NCBI RefSeq assembly: GCF_001583435.1
Contig: NZ_CP013251.1
Coordinates: 3,981,215-4,045,214 of the forward strand
Length of the DNA stretch: 64,000 nucleotides
Reading direction: 5' to 3'
DNA from: Endozoicomonas montiporae CL-33
GTDB lineage: Bacteria; Pseudomonadota; Gammaproteobacteria; Pseudomonadales; Endozoicomonadaceae
Shown: positions 18,735 through 27,542 of the stretch, piece after piece
How the letters are laid out: the number at the start of each line of letters is the position of its first letter
Numbering within the stretch: the first letter of the stretch is position 1
Notes under the pieces: model-generated
Database searches by the model: none
What the model was told of the DNA's origin: nothing
The model's input: only the letters and a program-made list of their open reading frames with translations
Position numbers and translations under genes: made by a program

Positions 18735-19565
18735 TTATTGCCTGACCAGACGCAGACGATTGGTTTCTTTGTGATGAGTACTGCGCCATGGATTGATATC
18801 CAGACCACCACGACGTACGTACTGGGCATACACCGTCAACTCATCCATCTGGAACCGTTGCTGAATGTCAGTAAACACTCGCTCAGCACACTGCTCGTGA
18901 AATTCCTGATGTTCACGGAAAGAACAAATATAACGCAGGAACGATTCGTGGTTGATCGCCTCTCCCTTGTACTCCACCACAATGGTGCCCCAGTCAGGCT
19001 GTCCGGTGACCGGGCAATTGGACTTCAACAGGTTGGAATGAATGGCTTCTTCAACCTTCCCGTCACCCTTGGTCAGAAAATCCGGCTGGTACATGTAGGT
19101 ATCAATGGCAACATCCAGTTCGTCCACACAGGTGCCCGGAGCCTTACTGAAGCCAAAGACTTCCATTTCAGCCACGGTCATCAACTCGACCTTCACCGGT
19201 GCACCCGCCGCGTCAGACAAGTCTTTCACCATCGTCTCACGGGCTGCTGATACACTCTCGAACCGACTCTGATTAAAAGAGTTCAGGTACAGTTTGAACG
19301 ACTTGGACTCAATCAGGCAGGGAGAGTCGCAGGGCAGCTCGAAACGGGCGACCATCGCCACCGGCTTACCGCGACCATTCAGCCAGGAAATTTCATAGGC
19401 GTACCAGACATCACAACCCACATAAGGCAGGTTTTGCGGGTCAAGCCCCAGCTGTTCCTGCTTCTCTTTACGGGGAATGGGAAAAAGAATGGAAGGGTTG
19501 TATTCCGTTTCGTACAGACTGGTCTTGCCCAGCTGGGACATTTCGACCGAATTCGCCATGATCAT
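18735..19565 (-). CDS. queF: NADPH-dependent preQ0 reductase QueF
   Basis: Reduces 7-cyano-7-deazaguanine (preQ0) to preQ1 in queuosine biosynthesis for tRNA wobble positions. At 276 residues it is the long, two-domain type (E. coli 282). The NADPH-side motif ESKSFKLYLNSF lies near residue 88, and the nucleophile Cys is in LKSNCPVTGQPDWGTI near residue 190, followed by the substrate Glu in the VEYKGEAINHESFLRY region. The first ATG is taken because AAAGGCG precedes it at proper spacing; a second ATG is two codons later. It stands alone, with an IS inserted upstream of its start. Confidence 0.95.
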   Translation of the reverse strand: MIMANSVEMSQLGKTSLYETEYNPSILFPIPRKEKQEQLGLDPQNLPYVGCDVWYAYEISWLNGRGKPVAMVARFELPCDSPCLIESKSFKLYLNSFNQSRFESVSAARETMVKDLSDAAGAPVKVELMTVAEMEVFGFSKAPGTCVDELDVAIDTYMYQPDFLTKGDGKVEEAIHSNLLKSNCPVTGQPDWGTIVVEYKGEAINHESFLRYICSFREHQEFHEQCAERVFTDIQQRFQMDELTVYAQYVRRGGLDINPWRSTHHKETNRLRLVRQ

Positions 19566-19660
19566 TTACGCCTTTATGTCAGAGTCTGACTGAAAAATAG
19601 TCGTTCAGGGCGTGAATTATCGTGGATGACAGTCTTTTATTCAAACAGACTACTTTATTA

Positions 19661-21305
19661 CTCGATGCTGCAGTTTTTGATATTTGAGGGAGAGCAGGAA
19701 ATGGCAGGGTGGCATAAGAGCAGACTACTACTGCAGCTCCGAATTCAAGCCTTGCGAGATTCCATCATAGCCACAGCAGCAGGTTGGAGGTAAGATCTCA
19801 TAGGAACTTAATAACCGTCAAGTGTCGTATCTTGCTAATTCGCCCATTACCCGTTGTCACTGCCTTTCTGGATGCTTTGAATGATTCGCTCAAGTCCATC
19901 AATTCCTCTGCGCAGTTGAGTAGATCCCAGAAAGTGGCACTGGGCGTTTTTATCATGGGAATCGTGGTAACTAAAACTATTAACTGGGCTGCTTTTGAGC
20001 GCAGAAGCTTAGGCAGATTCAAAGCGACCCGTCTGTGCTGGATGTTTTATCAAGCAGAAATTGCATGGCAAAGCCTGCTACAGGCCAGCGTCAGAAATAT
20101 TCTTCTACGCTATGGAATACAAAGTGGAACCCTTGCTATCGACGATACAGGAAAAAAGCGCACTAAAAGGACTTCAAAAATCGACGGTGCCCATAAGATA
20201 AAAGACAAATCAACAGGTGGTTATTTTAATGGGCAGGAACTGGTGTTTATGGTGCTCGTTACTGAAGTAGCTACCTTTCCAGTAGGGTTTCGCTTTTATA
20301 TTCCTGACCCTGAGTTATCTGCATGGAGGAAGAAAGACAAGGCGCTCAGGAAGCAAGGCATTCAGAAAAAAGAACGACCGAACCGTCCTGAGCCAGATCA
20401 TGTTCGTTACCCCACCATGCAGTCGTTGACGCTGGTTATGCTGCAAGAATTTGTTGATTCGTTTCCCAACATTACGATCAAAGCAATTCTCGCTGATGCA
20501 CTGTATGGCACAGGAGACTTTATGGATAAGGCTGCGGAAATAACAGGCGGAGCCCAGGTTGTCAGCCAACTGCGCTCGAATCAGAAAGTATCCAACCGAA
20601 ACCACTCGGAAGCGACTCTCAAAGCTTACTTTTCGCGCCAGAAAGGCGCTGAAACTCAACTCATAATACGCGGTGGCAAAGAAGAGCAGGTCACGATGCT
20701 GGCTGCTCGGCTGTATGTTAAGGCTCATGGGAAAAGACGTTTTGTTATTGCCCTGAAGTATGAGGGTGAAGAGGATTATCGCTATCTGGTGGCTTCAGAT
20801 ATGTCATGGCGGCATACCGACATAGCCAGGATTTACACCTTGAGGTGGTTGGTCGAGGTTTCATTCAAGACTGGAAAGCTCATTGTGGCTGGAACAGGTT
20901 GAGCAAACAGCAAGGTGCTGACGGATCGCAGCGCGGCGTGATCCTGAGCCTGCTGTGCGAACACATGCTGTTACTGCACCCTGAGCAATTCGTCCTACTG
21001 AAAAACAAACAGGCCGGAATGCCCGCAGGCTGTCTGATCGAACGCCTCAATGCAGAAGCCTTGCTTGCTACGGTGAAATCAGTGGTTGAATCGGAAGATC
21101 CAGATACCGAGCTTAAGGCTCTGGCCTTAGCCTTAGAGCATACTTTGCCCAAGCGGGAGTCGAGCAGGCATATGGCTGGTAGAGACCTGGGAGAACAAAA
21201 GGCAACTGACTCACTCAAAGCACACGCCCGGAAGTTTAAACTTTTAGATGCAGCTTAGAATCGAGATAAATACGTTACTTGTTTAGGTAAAACTGCAGCA
21301 TCGAG
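19661..21305 (+). mobile_element. IS4-superfamily insertion sequence, 1,645 bp
   Basis: Terminal inverted repeats are CTCGATGCTGCAGTTTT (17 bp perfect, 19661-19677 and 21289-21305). The flanking target duplication is TATTA at 19656-19660 and 21306-21310. The right TATTA contains the stop codon of yadH, so insertion occurred exactly at the end of that gene without damaging it. One transposase gene, broken by a single frameshift, fills the element. Confidence 0.9.
19784..21258 (+). pseudogene. DDE transposase of the 1.6-kb IS, one frameshift
   Basis: The first ORF (TTG 19784 to 20902) carries the first catalytic Asp in LAIDDTGKKRTK and the second in AILADALYGTGDFMDKA. The expected catalytic continuation EVFIQDWKAHCGWNRLSKQQG is read only in the frame one base back, from about 20860, and extends to 21258. 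The break lies at GAGGTTTCATTC, where one T seems lost. A programmed -1 frameshift is an alternative, but no slippery heptamer with a strong downstream hairpin was seen. The protein would otherwise be about 490 residues, typical for IS4-like transposases. Confidence 0.75.
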
Positions 21306-21307
21306 TA

Positions 21308-22090
21308 TTACGTCCTCAACCCTTTTCCGGTTCTGAGCAACCAAAGGGCAACAGCACCGAACAGGACAATCGCCAGAGCCATCACTACAAACGCCATGGT
21401 GACATTAACACCGCCATCTTCCCCCAGAATGCCGTACCGGAATGCATTTACCTGATAGAGAATCGGGTTCAGCATGGAAACGGATCGCCAGGGCTCAGGC
21501 AAGAGTTCTATGGAATAAAATACGCCGCCCAGATAGGTCATGGGCATCAGCACAAAGGTGGGGATAATGGAAATATCATCGAACTTCTTGGCAAAGATGG
21601 CATTGATAAATCCGCCCAACGCAAACAGAACCGCTGTCATCAAGACTGCCAGCAGAGTGATGGAAATGCTGTAGATCTGAAGATCGACAAAAAAGGCACC
21701 CATCATCATCACCAGTATGCCAACCAATAAACCTCTGACCGTACCTCCCAATACGTACCCCAGCAGAATCACACTGCTGGACACCGGAGAGACGAGCAAT
21801 TCTTCAACGCTGCGCTGAAACTTGCTGCTGAAAAAACTGGACACCACATTGGTAAAGCTGTTGGTAATCACCGACATCATCGCCAGACCGGGCACGACAA
21901 AGGTCATATAGTCAAAGCCCGCCATTTCACCAATGCGGGAACCAATCACTGTGCCAAAAATAATAAAATACAGCGCCATGGTAATGACCGGCGGCAACAG
22001 GGTCTGAGGCCAGATGCGCATAAACCGGCGCACCTCCCGAACAAAAATAGTTTTGAACGCAACAGCCTGATACTGCCATTCTGAAGCCAT
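21308..22090 (-). CDS. yadH: ABC-2 type exporter permease YadH
   Basis: The membrane subunit of an ABC exporter of unknown substrate. It has 260 residues (E. coli YadH 256) and six hydrophobic segments, at about residues 30-50, 60-85, 105-135, 140-165, 175-195 and 230-252. It shows the ABC-2 signature region around FVLMPMTYLGGVFYSIELLPEPWR and LNPILYQVNAFRYG. Its start is 3 bases after the yadG stop codon, so the pair is translated together. An IS ends immediately downstream and supplies the target duplication that includes the stop codon. Confidence 0.92.
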   Translation of the reverse strand: MASEWQYQAVAFKTIFVREVRRFMRIWPQTLLPPVITMALYFIIFGTVIGSRIGEMAGFDYMTFVVPGLAMMSVITNSFTNVVSSFFSSKFQRSVEELLVSPVSSSVILLGYVLGGTVRGLLVGILVMMMGAFFVDLQIYSISITLLAVLMTAVLFALGGFINAIFAKKFDDISIIPTFVLMPMTYLGGVFYSIELLPEPWRSVSMLNPILYQVNAFRYGILGEDGGVNVTMAFVVMALAIVLFGAVALWLLRTGKGLRT

Positions 22091-22093
22091 TGT

Positions 22094-23062
22094 CTATCCT
22101 CGCCCGGGTTTACTGTTGGAAACAGGCACCGCTTCCACTGCTGGTTGAGCATGGGCTGACGTCATCTTCATAAACAGTTCTTCCAGCCGGTTCGCTTTGT
22201 TACGCATACTGGCGACTTCAATCCGGTAATCGCTGAGTTGACGAAACAGGTCATTCACACCCTGCTGCTTACCCACTTCCACTTCAATGCTGTTCTCTTC
22301 AACTCGCTTAACTTCATAACCGGCAAAACTGGGTAACTCCGTCAGCGGTTCCTTAAGATCCAGCACAAAGCTTTCCTGTTGCAACTGACTCAACAGTGCT
22401 TTGATGCTGGTGCTTTCTATAATTTCACCTTTGTCGATAATCCCGATATTCCGACAAAGCTGTTCTGCTTCTTCCAGATAATGTGTCGTCAGGATAATCG
22501 TGGTGCCCTGCTCATTAATTTCCTGAACAAATTCCCACAGCGAACGTCTGAGTTCGATATCCACACCTGCCGTCGGCTCATCCAGAATCAGAAGTTTTGG
22601 GTCGTGTATCAGAGCCCGGGCAATCATCAGACGACGTTTCATACCGCCCGAAAGCATTCGGGACATGGTATTGCGCTTATCCCACAGCCCCAATTGCTTC
22701 AGGTATTTTTCTGAACGTTGCCGGGCAATGCGGCCGGGAATTCCGTAATAACCCGCCTGGGTCATGACCACATCTTTGACTTTTTCAAACTGGTTAAAAT
22801 TAAATTCCTGCGGAACCACACCGAGCATACGCTTTGCATGGGTAAGGTCTTTGTCCAGATTATGACCAAACACTTCGACATAGCCCGACGTTTTTCTCAC
22901 CAGAGTAGAAACAACGCCAATGGCGGTTGACTTACCCGCACCATTAGGGCCAAGCAAAGCGTAAAAGTCGCCTTCATGGACAGTCAGATCAATTCCCTTC
23001 AGTGCCTGAAAACCATTGTCGTAGGTTTTGTGCAGGGATTTTATTGTTAGAGCCTGATTCAT
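22094..23062 (-). CDS. yadG: ABC exporter ATP-binding protein YadG
   Basis: The cytoplasmic ATPase partner of YadH. Walker A is GPNGAGKST, the ABC signature LSGGMKRRLMIARAL, Walker B LLILDEPTAGVD and the H-loop His in LTTHYLEEAEQL. I place the start at 23062 (MNQALTIKSLHKTYDNG), where family members begin; the frame is open 26 codons further up. The product is about 322 residues, slightly longer than E. coli YadG because of an extra C-terminal tail. A strong terminator for the upstream epimerase gene lies just before this gene. Confidence 0.93.
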   Translation of the reverse strand: MNQALTIKSLHKTYDNGFQALKGIDLTVHEGDFYALLGPNGAGKSTAIGVVSTLVRKTSGYVEVFGHNLDKDLTHAKRMLGVVPQEFNFNQFEKVKDVVMTQAGYYGIPGRIARQRSEKYLKQLGLWDKRNTMSRMLSGGMKRRLMIARALIHDPKLLILDEPTAGVDIELRRSLWEFVQEINEQGTTIILTTHYLEEAEQLCRNIGIIDKGEIIESTSIKALLSQLQQESFVLDLKEPLTELPSFAGYEVKRVEENSIEVEVGKQQGVNDLFRQLSDYRIEVASMRNKANRLEELFMKMTSAHAQPAVEAVPVSNSKPGRG

Positions 23063-23137
23063 TGTCTGCCGGGTAGTTATTGTAATAATGGCAATGCTAT
23101 TGTTATAAACGGCGATGTTATTATATACGGCTAAGAG

Positions 23138-23165
23138 CAAAAAAAGACAGGTAAAACCTGTCTTT
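23138..23165 (-). terminator. Intrinsic terminator after the YfcH-like gene
   Basis: Read on the minus strand: AAAGACAGGT, TTT loop, ACCTGTCTTT, then a run of T. The 10-bp stem is perfect and begins 10 bases after the stop codon at 23176. Confidence 0.9.
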
Positions 23166-23175
23166 GCCAGTGAGT

Positions 23176-24093
23176 TTAAAAATAAGAGGGTTTGACCAGA
23201 AGTTGTTTCAGGGCAGCATCAATGTCGGGCTGTTCCCAGGTAAAACCTGCTTCCTGTAAACGTTCTGGAATCGCAGCCTGCCCATTCGTGACCATGGTGG
23301 CCGATTCACCCAGCAGCAGTTTCAACGCAATAACAGGAACCGGAATCAAAGCCGGACGACGCAGCGCCCTGCCCAGCGCCGTAGCAAACTCCCGGTTAGA
23401 CACCGGATTCGGCGCGGTTGCGTTGAAAGCACCTCTCAGGGATTCATTGTTTAACAGAAACAGAATGATTCGGGTCATATCGTCGGAGTGAATCCACGAC
23501 ATCATTTGCCTGCCCGAGCCGATGGGACCTCCCAGTCCAAGTCGAAACGGTGGCAGCATTTCGTGCAGGGCACCGTTGTTTTGATGTAAAACCAGCCCGG
23601 TTCGGACAATGCAAACTCTGACACCAAAATTTTCAGCCCGCTTTGCCGACTGCTCCCAGCGTTCACACAGTGACGCTGCAAAATCGGAACCCGCTGGCGA
23701 TGATTCATTCTGAGGTTCTGAAATATCGTGATGCCCGTAGTACCCTATAGCAGAACAGCTAATCAATACTTGGGGACGAGTTTCCAGACGTTCAATCAGA
23801 TCCACCAGCTCGCTGGTGACGCCTACCCGACTGTCGAGTAACAGCCTTTTGCGCTTATGAGACCAGCGCTTTGCCATAATCGGCTCACCCGCCAGATTGA
23901 TGATGGCGTCAAAGCCGGTTGATGGATTGATGGCGGTAAATGACTGCACAGGGCGGACGGAACTGGTCAACAGTCTTCTGACATCACTGGGAGACTGCCG
24001 ACTGTAGACCGACACCTTGTGTCCATCCCTGATGAGCGCGCGAACAACACGCCTGCCTATAAAACCTGTGCCACCTGTAATCAGAATATGCAT
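23176..24093 (-). CDS. yfcH: YfcH-type NAD(P)-binding sugar epimerase-like protein
   Basis: A 305-residue member of the SDR epimerase family (TIGR01777, YfcH/SDR39U1). The Rossmann start ILITGGTGFIGRRV has the GxxGxxG cofactor motif, NLAGEPI is the family-specific segment, and the SCSAIGYYGHH segment carries the active-site Tyr. The C-terminal ERLQEAGFTWEQPDI is the typical DUF1731 closing motif. The true substrate is unknown in this family, and its homologues are found beside unrelated genes. It is transcribed alone and ends at a strong terminator. Confidence 0.92.
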   Translation of the reverse strand: MHILITGGTGFIGRRVVRALIRDGHKVSVYSRQSPSDVRRLLTSSVRPVQSFTAINPSTGFDAIINLAGEPIMAKRWSHKRKRLLLDSRVGVTSELVDLIERLETRPQVLISCSAIGYYGHHDISEPQNESSPAGSDFAASLCERWEQSAKRAENFGVRVCIVRTGLVLHQNNGALHEMLPPFRLGLGGPIGSGRQMMSWIHSDDMTRIILFLLNNESLRGAFNATAPNPVSNREFATALGRALRRPALIPVPVIALKLLLGESATMVTNGQAAIPERLQEAGFTWEQPDIDAALKQLLVKPSYF

Positions 24094-24231
24094 GACACTT
24101 CATTACCTGTGTATCAATGTGTCTATCTTATTACGTTCTTTTCATCCTACATAGAACGATAAAAGGGTATTTTTAGAAATATCTAAAAATTTATCGACAT
24201 CAACACAGGTGAACTTAACAAACAAAAAAAT

Positions 24232-24260
24232 ACCCGGATCCCCTCAAACCCGGGTTTTTA
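24232..24260. terminator. Isolated bidirectional terminator-like hairpin
   Basis: ACCCGG and CCGGGT (12-base loop) with TTTTT on the plus side and seven A on the minus side. It stands 139 bases upstream of yfcH and about 390 bases before chbA with no gene ending nearby. It could close a short unannotated transcript. Confidence 0.55.
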
Positions 24261-24422
24261 CTGGCTGGCTGTTTTGGCGGTTCCCGCTTCTGTTATTGTA
24301 TCCATCACAGGAGTTGTGAGACTTGTCTGACGCTACCAGATCCAGACAGGAGTTATTTTTAGCTTATCTGGTTGGTGAATCGTTCACGGCTCTAACTATA
24401 CGTATTGCTACGTAGTTTCGAA

Positions 24423-24549
24423 TTGACACAAATCAATAAACTTCGCCTTTTACTTATTTTTGTCGTACATGCCGCTATCGATACCTTCTATTGCTCAAAA
24501 AGCGTTCGGGGACTGATTCATGTAAGACAATAAGTTTGACATGAATCAA
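24423..24549 (+). promoter_or_regulatory. Two FNR/ANR-like boxes upstream of chbA
   Basis: TTGACACAAATCAA (24423-24436) and TTGACATGAATCAA (24536-24549) each match TTGATNNNNATCAA except for one base. They lie 113 bases apart in the 560-bp gap before chbA, which holds no gene. Binding of an oxygen-sensing regulator is inferred from the pattern only. Confidence 0.45.
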
Positions 24550-24566
24550 ACTTGTTCTCAGTTAAT

Positions 24567-24591
24567 GTAACCGGTCTCAGTAACCGGTTTC
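24567..24591 (+). promoter_or_regulatory. Tandem LacI-type operator at the chb promoter
   Basis: GTAACCGGT at 24567-24575 is repeated at 24580-24588, 13 bases apart; the second copy extends to the near-palindrome GTAACCGGTTTC. The central CpG and ACCGGT core are typical of LacI-family operators. A weak -35 (TTTCAA, 24588) and -10 (TACACT, 24611) follow, so the sites overlap the promoter. The LacI-type gene two ORFs downstream is the obvious candidate. Confidence 0.6.
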
Positions 24592-24653
24592 AAAAGCCGT
24601 TCGGGCACGGTACACTGACCCCGGTCATGAACAGTGAAAGACTGGAGTAAAGC

Positions 24654-24968
24654 ATGGATCTTGAAGCAGTAGTGATGGATATCATCATCAACTCAGGACA
24701 AGCCCGAAGCTATGCCTACGAGGCTCTGAGCAAGGCAAAAGAAGGTGACTTTGACGGTGCAGAAAGCCTGATGAATGAGTCAGCGGAAGCGGCCAAAGAG
24801 GCTCATAAAGTTCAGACAAAACTGATCGAGCAGGATCAGGGTACAGGCAAAACACCCATGACTCTGGTCATGGTTCATGCACAGGATCATTTAATGACCT
24901 CCATGCTCGCACAGGAAATGGTCAACGAATTAATTACGCTTCACAGAAGGCTGGCACAACGGGGATAA
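24654..24968 (+). CDS. chbA: PTS lactose/chitobiose-type EIIA component
   Basis: A small cytoplasmic phosphocarrier that would pass phosphate from HPr to a chitobiose or cellobiose EIIB. Its 104 residues match the PTS_IIA Lac family: three helices, with the active-site His75 and metal-ligand Asp78 in MVHAQDHLMTSML, and conserved SGQARSYAYEAL and AKEGDFDGAE. A GGAG site lies 8 bases before the ATG. It heads a cluster with a LacI-type regulator, chbF and chbG. The partner EIIB and EIIC (chbB, chbC) are absent from the window, which is unusual for this family. Confidence 0.93.
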   Translation: MDLEAVVMDIIINSGQARSYAYEALSKAKEGDFDGAESLMNESAEAAKEAHKVQTKLIEQDQGTGKTPMTLVMVHAQDHLMTSMLAQEMVNELITLHRRLAQRG

Positions 24969-25004
24969 TGCCAGTTTTCCCATTTAAAATCAGAAAGACT
25001 CACT

Positions 25005-26009
25005 ATGGCCACGATAAAAGACGTAGCAGAACATGCACAGGTATCACGGGCAACCGTTTCAAGAGTGCTCAATAACACTGGACAAGTAACAGAAAGCACC
25101 CGCGATCGGGTCAATGCCGCTATCAAGGAACTGGATTACCGCCCTAACCCCGTGGCTCAGTCGCTGGCATGCAATACGTCAAACACTATTGGCCTTATGG
25201 TGTCGTCTTTTCGCGGGGGATTCTTCGGAGACCTGATGGCACAGGTACAGCAAGTGGTAGACACGGCTGGAAAAGTCATGATTGTCACTCAGGGAAAACA
25301 TTCTGCCGACAGTGAACGGGCAGCTCTTGAGCATTTGACGAATATGCGTTGCGACGGCCTGTTGTTGCATGTTCGGTACCTGAGCGACGAGGAACTGATA
25401 GAACTGGCAGAAAAACTCCCACCCTTTGTTTTGCTGGATCGTCATATTGAAGCTCTGTCTGACCGCTGTGTGACCTTTGACCATGTCGCCGCTGGTGAGA
25501 AGGCCGTTCAGGTGCTGATGGAGCAGGGCCACCAACAGATAGCCTGTCTGGCCGGTAAATTATTCAAGGACAACGCCCGTCAGCGCTTTCAGGGGTATGC
25601 CAACAAACTCAAAGAAAAAGCGATTCCTCTGGATATGGAACTGGTCACCGAAGGCGGTTACGACCGGGAATCCGGTTACCGGGGCATGAAACAGATTCTG
25701 AAAACCGGAAAGACTATTACGGCCGTCTATGCCTGCAGTGAAGAAATGGCAGTCGGTTGCATGGATGCTTTACAGGAGCAGGGGATAAAAGTGCCAGACG
25801 ACATCTCACTGATCAGTTACGACAGTGTTGACCTGTGTACTCTACTGACACCCCATGTTTCGGCTTTGCATTTCCCGATTACCGAAATGGCCAGTGTTGC
25901 AGGCACGCTGTTGATGAACCAGATGCATATTGAAGGCTTCAATAAACCGGCACATCAGCACTTTGAAGGAGAGCTGAGAATCAGGCAGTCCGTTAAATCG
26001 TGCTTATAA
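25005..26009 (+). CDS. LacI/GalR-family transcription regulator of the chb cluster
   Basis: A 334-residue repressor type. The N-terminal helix-turn-helix is MATIKDVAEHAQVSRATVSRVLNN and the hinge helix DYRPNPVAQSLA; the remainder is a periplasmic-binding-like sugar sensor domain (about 60-334). It lies 36 bases after chbA and 164 before chbF, so it probably controls the operon it belongs to. The tandem ACCGGT operators upstream of chbA fit this family. In E. coli the equivalent position is held by ChbR of the AraC family, so control has been replaced. The effector is probably chitobiose-6-phosphate or a related sugar, which is inference. Confidence 0.88.
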   Translation: MATIKDVAEHAQVSRATVSRVLNNTGQVTESTRDRVNAAIKELDYRPNPVAQSLACNTSNTIGLMVSSFRGGFFGDLMAQVQQVVDTAGKVMIVTQGKHSADSERAALEHLTNMRCDGLLLHVRYLSDEELIELAEKLPPFVLLDRHIEALSDRCVTFDHVAAGEKAVQVLMEQGHQQIACLAGKLFKDNARQRFQGYANKLKEKAIPLDMELVTEGGYDRESGYRGMKQILKTGKTITAVYACSEEMAVGCMDALQEQGIKVPDDISLISYDSVDLCTLLTPHVSALHFPITEMASVAGTLLMNQMHIEGFNKPAHQHFEGELRIRQSVKSCL

Positions 26010-26173
26010 CCAAAGGTCAGACCCTCTGAAGAACCGGCCATTCTTACGGCTACTGACCTGTATAACAAAGATGTTTGGCATTGACTGAAATGCCCTAATT
26101 TTAATCTTAACGACCCAACTATAAATGAGATGGCTGCTAACAGTCGTGCTCAACAAACGATACAGGTAAGTCA

Positions 26174-27484
26174 ATGGAATCTTTAAAGCTAGCCGTAATT
26201 GGCGGGGGAAGCAGTTATACACCGGAACTGATTGAAGGGGTCATAAAACGTATTGAACGCTTGCCTGTCACCCGGATTGATCTGGTGGATGTTGAAGCCG
26301 GGAAAGAAAAACTCGACATCATCACTCAGCTGGCTCAAAGAATGGTCGCTCGGGCGGGGCTAAACATTGAAATCCGTCATACCTTCAATCGCAGAGAAGC
26401 CATTCAGGGTGCCCGTTTTGTCATGACCCAGCTGCGGGTCGGGGGCTTGCAGGCGCGAGCCAGAGACGAGCGAATTCCACTGAAATACAAGGTTATTGGT
26501 CAGGAAACTACGGGACCTGGTGGTTTTGCCAAAGCACTGCGTACCATTCCGGTCATTCTGGACATCTGCAAAGAAATGGAAGAACTGGCACCCGACGCCT
26601 GGCTGATTAACTTTACCAATCCCGCTGGCATGGTCACTGAAGCCGTGCAGAAATACACATCCGTTAAAGCACTCGGTTTATGCAATGTTCCTATTAACAT
26701 GCACCACCAAACCGCAGAAGCACTGGGTGCTTCCATTGACCGAGTGAAAGTCAATTTTGCCGGGCTAAACCATCTGGTCTGGATGAGTAATATTCGTCTG
26801 GACGGAAAAGACGTCACGGAGCAGATTATTGATAAGCTGTGCGACGGCGCACAGATGAATATGAACAATATTCACGAGTCCCCCTGGGACCCACAGTTTC
26901 TCAAATCACTGGGCGTAGTTCCCTGCCCTTACCACCGTTACTTCTACATGCAGGACGATATGCTGAACGAAGAGCTGGAGTCTGCAGCCAGTTCAGGCAC
27001 CCGCGCAGAAGTAGTAATAAAGACCGAGCAGGAACTGTTCAAACTGTATCAGGATCCTGATCTGGCAGAAAAACCTGAACAGCTTGAACAACGGGGCGGT
27101 GCTTATTATTCCGATGTTTCGCTCAATCTGGTTGATGCGCTTTACAATGATACCGGCGCGATCAATGTCGTTAATACCATGAATAAAGGTGCTATCAGTA
27201 ACCTTCCCGATGATGCAGTGGTTGAAATCAGCTCAGTGATCGACAGTGCCGGTGCCCACCCCCTGTCTCAGGGAAGATTACCTGAAAACCAGATTGGTCT
27301 TGCCAGCAGTGTAAAAGCTTATGAACAGCTGGCCATTGATGCCGCAGTGAAAGGGGACTACGGAATGGCACTTCAGGCTCTGGTGGCTAACCCTCTGATT
27401 CCCAGTGCCAAAGTAGCGAAGCTTATCCTGAATGACATTCTGGAACAGAATGCCGACTACCTGCCTCAATTCCAGACAACATAA
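26174..27484 (+). CDS. chbF: 6-phospho-beta-glucosidase / chitobiose-6-P hydrolase ChbF (GH4)
   Basis: Hydrolyses the phosphorylated disaccharide delivered by the chitobiose PTS, using NAD and a divalent metal in the GH4 mechanism. The 436-residue product has the Rossmann start LAVIGGGSSYTPELIEG, the INFTNPAGMVTEAV segment, the metal-binding Cys in LGLCNVPINMHHQ and the His in AGLNHLVW. The length is close to E. coli ChbF (450). An AGGTAAG site precedes the ATG. The next gene, chbG, is a deacetylase that prepares chitobiose for this enzyme, which supports chitobiose over cellobiose as substrate. Confidence 0.93.
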   Translation: MESLKLAVIGGGSSYTPELIEGVIKRIERLPVTRIDLVDVEAGKEKLDIITQLAQRMVARAGLNIEIRHTFNRREAIQGARFVMTQLRVGGLQARARDERIPLKYKVIGQETTGPGGFAKALRTIPVILDICKEMEELAPDAWLINFTNPAGMVTEAVQKYTSVKALGLCNVPINMHHQTAEALGASIDRVKVNFAGLNHLVWMSNIRLDGKDVTEQIIDKLCDGAQMNMNNIHESPWDPQFLKSLGVVPCPYHRYFYMQDDMLNEELESAASSGTRAEVVIKTEQELFKLYQDPDLAEKPEQLEQRGGAYYSDVSLNLVDALYNDTGAINVVNTMNKGAISNLPDDAVVEISSVIDSAGAHPLSQGRLPENQIGLASSVKAYEQLAIDAAVKGDYGMALQALVANPLIPSAKVAKLILNDILEQNADYLPQFQTT

Positions 27485-27542
27485 AAATCAGCGAGCTGAA
27501 AAGGAAATCTCTTCTTTTCAGCTCTGCCATCAGGGAAAAAGC

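Noticed and set aside
27432..27542. Upstream extension of chbG into chbF
   Set aside because: The first 37 codons overlap chbF and are not conserved. The ATG at 27543 has a ribosome site and matches the family start.
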